This document shows, piece after piece, positions 57,501 to 64,000 of a stretch of DNA of 64,000 bases (within the stretch, counting starts at the first letter, position 1; each line of letters opens with the position of its first letter). The stretch comes from Heterodera schachtii (taxonomy: Eukaryota; Nematoda; Chromadorea; Rhabditida; Heteroderidae). The stretch is taken from positions 860,215 through 924,214 of the forward strand of contig SIJG01000008.1 in the NCBI GenBank assembly GCA_023374025.1, written 5' to 3'. The translations under genes were made by a program, and so were the position numbers. The notes beneath the pieces were generated by a model that worked only from the letters and a program-made list of their open reading frames with translations, made no database searches and was not told the DNA's origin.

Positions 57501-57796
57501 TGCCATAAATTTCGATTTTTCGTTTGTCGGCTAATTGCGTCAAAATACGCACACAAATCGTCGTCCTCCCACCGATACACATCCATCCCGTGCAGTTCGC
57601 GTGTGCCCAACTGTGCCAGTGAATTTCTGACGCCATAGTCCACATTTTGGCGCCTCGAACGGTTCGGCGGTCGAGACGCTGGTTTGAAGCGCTGACTGTT
57701 GATGTTGTGGTTGTTCTGCGAACGGTCAGAATGATTGGAATTGGCACCGCCGCCAAAACGCGGGGGAGACGAACTCGCGGACGAATTCGAAGACAT
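51559..57796 (-). CDS. spr-5: Lysine-specific histone demethylase LSD1/KDM1A
   Basis: FAD-dependent amine oxidase removing methyl groups from histone H3 lysine 4. Twenty-one phase-consistent exons from 57796-57553, 57322-57192, 56947-56869 and so on to 51820-51559 (TGA), giving 847 residues, close to human KDM1A (852). Order: disordered Ser/Asn-rich N-terminus; SWIRM domain ([18 protein letters not shown] ... LYIRNRT ... [15 protein letters not shown]); Rossmann motif [27 protein letters not shown] and [10 protein letters not shown]; tower coiled coil ([20 protein letters not shown] ... [18 protein letters not shown]); [67 protein letters not shown]. The C-terminal tail carries KRRKMEE and an acidic end. 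Intron 7 uses a GC donor (CAG|GCAAGT). Introns 13 and 18 contain inserted elements. C. elegans has spr-5, lsd-1 and amx-1; which is the orthologue is not settled here. Confidence 0.95.
52440..52850. repeat. G/C-rich inverted element with dyad pair 3, in LSD1 intron 18
   Basis: Begins near GGTGAACAAGGGGTGCGCC, has an 18-C run and several G runs, and ends CCCCCCTGTTCCCGGTG. Dyads lie at 52670-52696 and 52803-52830, 133 bp apart. A direct repeat TTCCA(C/T)TAATGA at 52428 and 52849 may mark the target site. Confidence 0.6.
54181..54763. mobile_element. Inverted-repeat element in LSD1 intron 13
   Basis: Ends CATACATGAAATAGTAGGGG and, inverted, CATACATTAAATAGGGG; flanked by the exact 8-bp duplication TTGTTGGA (54173-54180, 54764-54771). 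Further in, both arms carry GTCGAC and TATACGAACGAAGT-type sequence, and ACGAAGTCC recurs along the element. One reverse dyad repeat is at 54414-54441. The right arm contains a C run of about 20. Noncoding. Confidence 0.82.
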
Positions 57797-57976
57797 AGCA
57801 AACAAAAAAAAAACAAAAATTCAGGGAAAACGGAAATAAGTACTCTTAATAAGAACAAGAAATTTTAATGAAAAGCAGAATGAAATTAAAACAAATATTT
57901 GGACAAAATATTTTACATTAAACAAATATTGGGACGAATTTTAAATTTTATTTAAATAGAAAATCTACTGAATAGA

Positions 57977-58246
57977 TTGGTAATATCGAAAATAATTGTT
58001 CTGCTAATGTTGTTGTTCACCATTACTTCTCCTCCTCTGTTTGCCTCTTTCGCTGTTGTTGGACGAAAATTTGCAGCTGATGATATCGCAGCCAAATTTT
58101 TTTTGCAACCAATCAGATTTTACGAAATAAATGATTCCATTCCCGCATTCAAAAAAAAAATTCAGAGGGCACCCAGTTTTTTTTTGTCTTTAGGCCAAAA
58201 AATGTTTATTTTAAAAATCTTCAGCGCCGGAGCCAAAAAGCAGTAA
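57977..58246 (+). pseudogene. Signal-peptide-like open frame, possible decayed gene
   Basis: Reads VISKIIVLLMLLFTITSPPL then FASFAVVGRKFAADDIAAKF and stops at 58246. It begins with TTG where the similar sequence at 63941 has ATG. The hydrophobic start looks like a signal peptide. Either the start codon was lost, or it is an internal exon. Family unknown. Confidence 0.35.
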
Positions 58247-58398
58247 TCTGTAGGTGCTTAACGAACTCGAATACCCGGCAAACATATTCATCAATTAAGA
58301 AAAAAAAAATCTAAGTAGGGAACAAATAAGCAATATTTTTAAAATCTAAAAATGCTCATCAAACTTTAAATGCTAATAAATTTTATGCACCAATTTTT

Positions 58399-58938
58399 GG
58401 CTCAAGTCCAGTTTATGCGTCCCATCGACTTTTATGCGTCCAATCGACTTTTGTGCGTCCAATCAATTTTTATGCGTCCAATCAAATTTTTGTGCGTCCA
58501 TTCAATTTTTATGCGTCCAATCAATTTTAACCATCTAATTAGTTGCATTTCATGACAGTATTTCTAAGTATACGAGATAATTCAGCCTTACCTACTCCAA
58601 GAAATGCTGAAATATTTTTGTTTTTCCATGGTATCTCTGAACATTTATGTATTTACTGAAACAAATATATATGCAGAATTCTCAAATTGTAGTTTAACGA
58701 GGTTTTACCACAAAAAAGTAACATCTTTCTATTCATGTGCTAGTTTTTTAATTATAGACTTTATTTTTGTCAATGAACGGGAGAAAAAAATCGGCTTCAC
58801 TTGCACATAATAATTGATTGGACGCATAAAAATTTGATTGGACGCATAAAGTTTGATCGGACGCTTAAAAATTGATGGGACGCACAAAAGTCGATTGGAC
58901 GCATAAAAGTCGATGGGACGCATAAACTGGACTTGAGC
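58399..58938. mobile_element. MULE-like foldback element (ATGCGTCCAATCGACTTTT arms)
   Basis: The left arm (58410-58535) has seven units of about 18 bp; the right arm (58812-58930) has inverted units. Outer ends are GGCTCAAGTCCAGTTTATG and the inverse. The 9-bp direct repeat CCAATTTTT flanks it (58390-58398, 58939-58947). Noncoding core. Confidence 0.86.
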
Positions 58939-59355
58939 CCAATTTTTTAGCATTTTTCGCTCCTAAAAAAAAATCTTTTTCTCTTCAAAAACATACATTT
59001 TGATTGGTTTTATTCGTAATAATCTGCCTTATTGTTAGATATACTTAGACCATAAAAAATACTGCTTTAGCACTATGGGTCAACTCCACTGTGCAGAGAA
59101 AAGCTTAGTACTATCTCGTCGTTTCTCTTTTTCTTTGTAATTTCTCTCTCTTTGGCGTACTATCTCTTCATTCTTATGGTTAAAAAACAACATTTACTCC
59201 GTGACGTTTAACTTTTTTTCTACACGTTAAATCCACACCAAATTTTGCATACCGATCGAGAAAAAAAATACTGAACATTTTTAACGCTCGAATTTTAATT
59301 TTTTACGCTCAATTATTAAGTTATAGTGTGATGAAAATTTTGCATTTCTTTTCCT

Positions 59356-59616
59356 CTCATTTTGGCGTACTATTTTCATGTCTCTAACACATGAAAAAAC
59401 ACAAGAGTTGCAAATGCTAATAATTTTGGTTTATAGGCTACAAAATTCACTTTGGACATTTAAATCAAAAGAAAAATGATTAGTTTTAGTATTTTGGTTA
59501 AAAACCGGTGGCTAGGGTTTGAGTTATAACGTAATGAAACTTTGAAAATTTCATAACTTTTTTCTAAAAATTCAAATTGCTTAGCATTCCTTTTCAAAAA
59601 CTTTTTTTAGATACCA
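59356..59616. repeat. Dispersed repeat, copy 2
   Basis: Matches 29101-29395, from CTCATTTTGGCGTACTATTT to TTTTTTTAGATAC. The MULE lies directly at its 3' end. Confidence 0.75.
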
Positions 59617-59636
59617 ACTTTGTTCGCTGACCCACA

Positions 59637-59855
59637 AAATGTCCAAGCCACGAAATGTCCAAGCCACGAAATGTCCAAGCCACGAAATGTCCAAGCCACG
59701 AAATGTCCAAGCCACGAATTGTCCAAGCCACGAAATGTCCAAGCCACGAAATGTCCAAGCCACGAATTGTCCAAGCCACGAATTGTCCAAGCCACGAAAT
59801 GTCCAAGCCACGAAATGTCCAAGCCACGAAATGTCCAAGCCACGAAATGTCCAAA
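59637..59855. repeat. 16-bp minisatellite, left arm of the MULE
   Basis: About thirteen head-to-tail units of AAATGTCCAAGCCACG with an A/T variant at position 3. Open frames across it on both strands only translate the repeat. The inverse array lies at 62218-62375. Confidence 0.95.
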
Positions 59856-60191
59856 AGAGTAAAAAACCACGAAATGTCCAAAAGTCTAAAAAGCTCATAA
59901 AAACCCGGAAAAGGAGTCTAATTAAGTGTTTTCGGGGTCGCTGAATACGAATACGACATTTATATTGCCCCTTACCTAACTCTAGACCCACCCGAATAAG
60001 AAAAATCTCAAAATTTGATTAAAATATGTGCTTTTCTTTGTCTTCAGATTTTGCTATTCATTAATTGATCAAATGATTCGTAATAAACTTGAACGTCTAC
60101 AAAAAAGTCGGAAGAAGCGTTATTTGTCAGACATTTCAAACACAACTGAGGAGGCCGTGAATTTTGGAGTGGATTTGACGAACCGCAAGCC

Positions 60192-61966
60192 ATGATAACT
60201 TCCGACAATGTTGAACAACAGACTTTGAACGAGGCTGAACTTTCAACAGTGACCTTTGAGCGCGGAAAAACCAATTTTGGGGGAGATTGTCTATGGTTGA
60301 ACGGTATGTTTGAAGTGCCGCAATAAATTTAAGTTCTAAACTATTCAGGATTTCGATTCACACACCACTCAGGAAATCGCTGGAGATGCTCAAATCGCAG
60401 TTGCCCAGCATATGCAAACATCACAAACAACGGCGAAACCGGTGCCACTGGAACCTTGAGTCAAAGAGAACATAACCATCTCCCAGCACCTCAGAAACAA
60501 CAAGTTTGTTTAAATTTAGAATGATTAATTAATGTTTTGTATTAAAGGCAGAGTCAAAGCGGCAGAAAATAAAAGAAAGTGTCCTGGCCGAGCCATGTCT
60601 GAAGCCGACCCGACTTTTGTCAAAACTGAGGCGATCAGCAACTGATGAAGCATTTGTGGCCATGAGTTCCAACAATGCGTTGACCGAAATGATGCGGCGT
60701 GAGAAGAAAAAATTGTTGGGAAACGTCGATGTGCAGGACCCACTGGCCTTTGTAACTATTTGATTCACGGAAAAGGAATAAAACGAAGAATTTTATTTTT
60801 AGTTCTTTGTGACTTTGAAAAAACCGAAATGGCGGCCATCCGCGCGGTTTTCCCCACGGCAAAGATTAAGTGTTGTATGTTCCACTACGGGCAAAGCCTG
60901 TACAGGAACTTCAAACGACTTGGTCTCGTGCATTTGTACGGCGAGAAGACAGAATATGGTGAGGCAATTCGCAACACATTTAGGTAAAAAAATAAGATTT
61001 AGATTTAAATCATAATTCTTTCTTCAGAAGGGTTCTCTCTTTGCCGCTTTTGCCTCCCGACATTATCAGAAGAGCTTTCTCAATTCTCGTGGCGTCTTCT
61101 CCTCCTGGAATGCCAGTGTTCTTCCTTTACTTCTCTCGAACATACCTCGGCTTGACACAGCGCCAGTTGTTGGACGGTGTTAACGCATTTGGAGATAATC
61201 GACTCAACTTTTCACCCATCGGCAACTATTGTTTGTTTAAATTTATGCGTTTGCTTTCCCAAATTTTAAATTTTTAGCTTCACTTGGGACGACAGTTTCG
61301 ACCATCAACTCGGAACACAGCTATGCCGCTACCCCAGTACAGTTCGGCATCGGCTCACCGGCACCATCAACTCTTACATGGCCAACCACTGTGAGTCCAC
61401 GGGAGCAGATTGTTCAATATTCGTTGAGCCCGCTATCGACTTCGACAGCGCCTTCAGGCAAATTCTTTAATCAATTCATCCGTTTTAATTTAATAAAAAA
61501 TTTCAGTTCCAGCGTGGGAGGACGAAATCGTTCGGGCGCCACATTTTCCAATCCCGATGTGGAACATGCACTCACAGGCAACGTCTGCCCTCGCTCGTAC
61601 AAACAACGGGCTGGAAGCAACTCATCTTCATTTTATGGTATTTAATTTATTAAAACCAAATTGAAAAGAAACATTTAGAAAGGTCTCTGTCACCACCCCG
61701 CCCTCTCGGACTTCATTTGTGGGGTTAATGAAAGCATCGACAGACAGGTGGACGCTGCCCGATCTGCTCGCCATTTCATTCACAAGCGACACAAACGATA
61801 CATCCTCCAGGATGCTGTCATTATGCGAATTTTGGCGGACGCGTCATACAACAACAACGGTGACATCCATGATCTTATGACGGCGCTCGGTCTCCAAGTT
61901 GAAGGATATGCAGGAAAATTGAAGGATTTCGAGAATTTTGATGATTCAATTGTCCATGTTCCGTAA
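60192..61966 (+). pseudogene. MULE transposase with FLYWCH zinc finger, internally deleted
   Basis: Exons recognised: 60192-60303, 60349-60503, 60548-60751, 60803-60983, 61028-61230, 61278-61457, 61507-61637, 61679-61966. Residues 20-90 are a FLYWCH finger: TVTFERGKTNFGG, FRFTHHSGNRWRCSN with Cys pair, then HNHLPAP. Exon 4 enters the transposase at LCDFEKTEMAAI with CCMFHYGQSLYRNF; exon 7 has WNMHSQATSALARTNNGLEA. The N-terminal half of the DDE/D core, including the first catalytic Asp, is absent: exon 3 and exon 4 are about 50 bp apart and out of phase. The intron after exon 6 uses a GC donor. The product is probably inactive, though the ends could be mobilised by another copy. Confidence 0.82.
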
Positions 61967-62397
61967 AGAATTTTATTGAATGTTTAATAAAAATTTCTTT
62001 GATTTTCTGTCGCCTTGACTCTGCTTTTTGCACATATTTTAATCAAATTTTGAGATTTTTCTTATTCGGGTGGGTCTAGAGTTAGGTAAGGGGCAATATA
62101 AATGTCGTATTCGTATTCAGCGACCCCGAAAACACTTAATTAGACTCCTTTTCCGGGTTTTTATGAGCTTTTTAGACTTTTGGACATTTCGTGGTTTTTT
62201 ACTCTTTTGGACATTTCGTGGCTTGGACATTTCGTGGCTTGGACATTTCGTGGCTTGGACATTTCGTGGCTTGGACATTTCGTGGCTTGGACAATTCGTG
62301 GCTTGGACAATTCGTGGCTTGGACAATTCGTGGCTTGGACATTTCGTGGCTTGGACATTTCGTGGCTTGGACATTTTGTGGGGGCGCCACTTTGTTC

Positions 62398-63322
62398 TGT
62401 TTAGTTGGTGATGAAGAAAGTTATGGCTGATCAAAATGAAAAATACAATAAAGTCATTTTCCAGTGTAAATTTTGAATTAGCGCGTAAAAATTTACGCCA
62501 AATGCGCTATTTGGCGTTATGAGCAATTTTGTCTAACACTGGGCTTGACCCATAGTGGATTTAGCCAGGGTTAATTTAAAATAAGTGCATATAAAAAAAT
62601 CAAATCAAATTTAATAAATTAACCCTGTTTCCAGACTCAACCGCGCGGAGGTAGCAGTTATTGAGTCCTTTTCAAACAACACAAAAATGTTAAAATAGCA
62701 GAATATGCGCAATTCTACAATACACTGACAATGTTTAAAACTTATCACTTTGCTTGATTAATGACTATTCAGAAATGATTGTTCAACTTTGATTTCTAGA
62801 AAATGATCTCGTCCTTATTTTGCCCTATTACCTACTTTTTATTTCAGATGTAAATGCAAACTTTGTCAGATGCTCTCACGTCGATAACATTGGTTCTTCA
62901 TATTGTTTTTACACTTGTGCCATCGTCGAATGAAACACAATTCGTACTGCCCCGAATCGTACTATTTGTCCACAACTTTTCAAAAATAAAGAACTATTGA
63001 ATGTTTGATCTGGTCGACTTTGACAAAAACGATTTTTTTGTAAACAGTACGAATCGTGGAAGTACGAGTTGGTCTATCTTTGTTTGAACTTAATCCAAAA
63101 GAAGAAAAGGAATGTGACTAAAACTTGATATATTTTGTTAATCTGTGATTCAAACTTGATAAGAATTTCTTATTAATTTTTAAAATAAAAAGGTATCGGT
63201 AATTTGGGTCACTTACAATGGAACTTTTACTTTTCTAAAAGGAAGTTGGGACAATCCTTCAATAAATAAAGTTTTAAATGCGCTCACCTTTTGATTTGTA
63301 TCGTTTGCATCTCTCTCCAGCA
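62398..63322. other. Spacer after the MULE with a small inverted repeat
   Basis: At 62938-63075 an inverted pair AATTCGTACT...CGATTCGTACT type brackets about 90 bp, a possible small MITE. The remainder is AT-rich. No gene. Confidence 0.45.
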
Positions 63323-63586
63323 ATGTCTTCTCGTGCTGCTTCTTCTGTCACCACATCATCAAAACCCAATACTGCCATTATCAGTCGATGGGTCCCCACT
63401 GAAAAATGTGCCGATTTGACGAGCCATTATCGTGCTATAAGAGTGAAGCTACTATCGCACAAAATGCTCATATTTGAGCCTGTGCCAAGATGCGGCACCA
63501 TGCCGAAAAGGTTTCGCTGGGATGTGACATTTACCAAAGAAAAATGTGGCGAACGTATGAGTTTTCCTCCGCGGAAAAACTTCATT
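63323..63586 (+). CDS. Possible first exon of an unrecognised gene
   Basis: ATG two bases after a TCTCTCCAG acceptor. Reads MSSRAASSVTTSSKPNTAII, SRWVPTEKCADLTSHYRAIR and ends near PPRKNFI before a GTTTGT donor. A later segment at 63664-63790 (HKELIGEAKVSMSYQQIEDV) looks coding but in a different phase, so the continuation is uncertain or broken. No domain recognised. Confidence 0.4.
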
Positions 63587-63940
63587 GTTTGTTTTTCTTT
63601 TTCATTGGGAATTATTTTGGAGAAACACATGACAGAAAAATACTTATTTTTTTGCAATTCAGATTTGGGCTCTACCGTTTACACAAAGAATTGATTGGTG
63701 AAGCCAAAGTTTCTATGTCATACCAACAAATAGAGGATGTCCGATACACCGTACGCAAATGGATCGGACAGGACGGATTTTTTCAAAAAACGCTATGTAT
63801 CATATCAATCAATAAATTTATTCATTTATTTTCTTTAAAATAACAACCCAATTGCCCTCGTCGTAACTTTCTGATTCAATATCACAATAATTGGGGAATT
63901 CGCTGTCAATCAAATCACTGAATTCGGACTTTGTGAACAG

Positions 63941-64000
63941 ATGGTAATATCGGAAGTAATCCTTTTGCCCATGTTGTTTCTGTCCATCTTCCTCCTCTGT
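63941..64000 (+). CDS. Start of a secreted-protein-like gene, cut by the window end
   Basis: ATG right after a GTGAACAG acceptor-like site opens MVISEVILLPMLFLSIFLLC, a good signal-peptide core. The DNA matches 57977-58040, suggesting a dispersed paralogous pair. The rest lies outside the window. Confidence 0.45.
   Translation, partial: MVISEVILLPMLFLSIFLLC

Larger units (their letters stand above)
59626..62388 (+). mobile_element. Mutator-like element with minisatellite terminal repeats and transposase remnant
   Basis: 2763 bp, flanked by the exact 9-bp duplication ACTTTGTTC (59617-59625, 62389-62397), as expected for MULEs. Terminal inverted repeats are about 405 bp (59626-60030) and 358 bp (62031-62388). 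Each starts with a minisatellite of AAATGTCCAAGCCACG units, about 13 on the left and 10 on the right, then continues with a nearly identical unique arm that includes the shared module CGGGGTCGCTGAATACGAAT. The interior encodes FLYWCH and MULE transposase segments. High arm identity implies a recent insertion or gene conversion. Confidence 0.92.
59071..62557. mobile_element. Possible older element enclosing the MULE
   Basis: CACTATGGGTCAACTCCACTG at its left end is matched in inverse near 62535-62557 (CACTATGGGTCAAGCCCAGTG read from the right). The interior outside the MULE contains the dispersed repeat at 59356. No clear target duplication, so the borders are tentative. Confidence 0.4.

Noticed and set aside
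59637..59855. Regular short repeats resembling a CRISPR array
   Set aside because: Units are head to tail without spacers, the genome is eukaryotic and there are no cas genes.
59581..59991. Open frames of 80-136 codons with a regular peptide repeat on both strands, and their mirror at 62.1-62.4 kb
   Set aside because: They translate the 16-bp minisatellite of the MULE arms in every frame; no start context, splice or domain support.

Overview
The window is nuclear DNA of a nematode, most probably a plant-parasitic cyst nematode (Heteroderidae, Globodera/Heterodera type). The evidence is AT-rich spacers and introns with GC-richer exons, many short introns, acceptor-like (T-rich)CAG or TAG sites just upstream of several start codons as expected for spliced-leader addition, a transthyretin-like secreted protein, a lipid-binding protein of the nematode LBP type, and an unusual number of GC-AG introns, which have been reported as frequent in Globodera. 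No prokaryotic feature, CRISPR array or rRNA gene is visible. The genus is an inference. All exon models were spliced by eye from reading frame, phase and GT/GC-AG borders.

Layout. 1-4.3 kb: AT-rich, no supportable gene. 4.3-6.0 kb (-): exons of a two-helix membrane protein and of an unrecognised protein. 7.8-11.4 kb (+): a RING-finger protein with a one-base lesion in its second cysteine codon, then a repeat-rich 331-aa protein, then a weak small gene. 11.7-15.5 kb (-): two nematode genes of unknown function. 17.3-18.1 kb (+): transthyretin-like protein. 18.8-23.2 kb (-): complete 16-exon alpha subunit of methylcrotonyl-CoA carboxylase (leucine breakdown). 23.7-28.8 kb (+): an operon-like run of a small membrane protein, the ER membrane complex subunit EMC8/9 and the cohesion/clamp-loader factor DCC1 (DSCC1).

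29-40 kb is a transposon-dense block. It holds one intact fatty-acid-binding (LBP) gene, two decayed relatives of it, a dead partial copy of the small membrane-protein gene, and many inverted-repeat elements, some nested three deep. 40.9-44.7 kb (+): a PLP aminotransferase of the ACC-synthase-like group, with three GC-AG introns. 45.4-47.3 kb (+): a secreted helical protein with an acidic tail. 47.9-49.6 kb (-): a Rax/CEH-8-type paired-like homeobox gene. 51.6-57.8 kb (-): a complete 21-exon LSD1/KDM1A (SPR-5 type) histone demethylase. 58-64 kb: more mobile DNA, centred on a 2.76-kb Mutator-like element (MULE) with a FLYWCH zinc finger and a decayed transposase, followed by two partial genes.

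The most distinctive content is the mobile DNA. At least seven unrelated-looking foldback elements, several with terminal repeats built from 14-19 bp minisatellites, are flanked by 8-9 bp, mostly 9-bp, direct repeats, as is the coding MULE at 59.6-62.4 kb. Several share an internal module around GTCGCTGATCACGAATCTG. A second family, a GGCGGCGCC...GGCACCGCC dyad occurring in pairs about 130-140 bp apart, recurs across the window inside hAT-like elements and introns.
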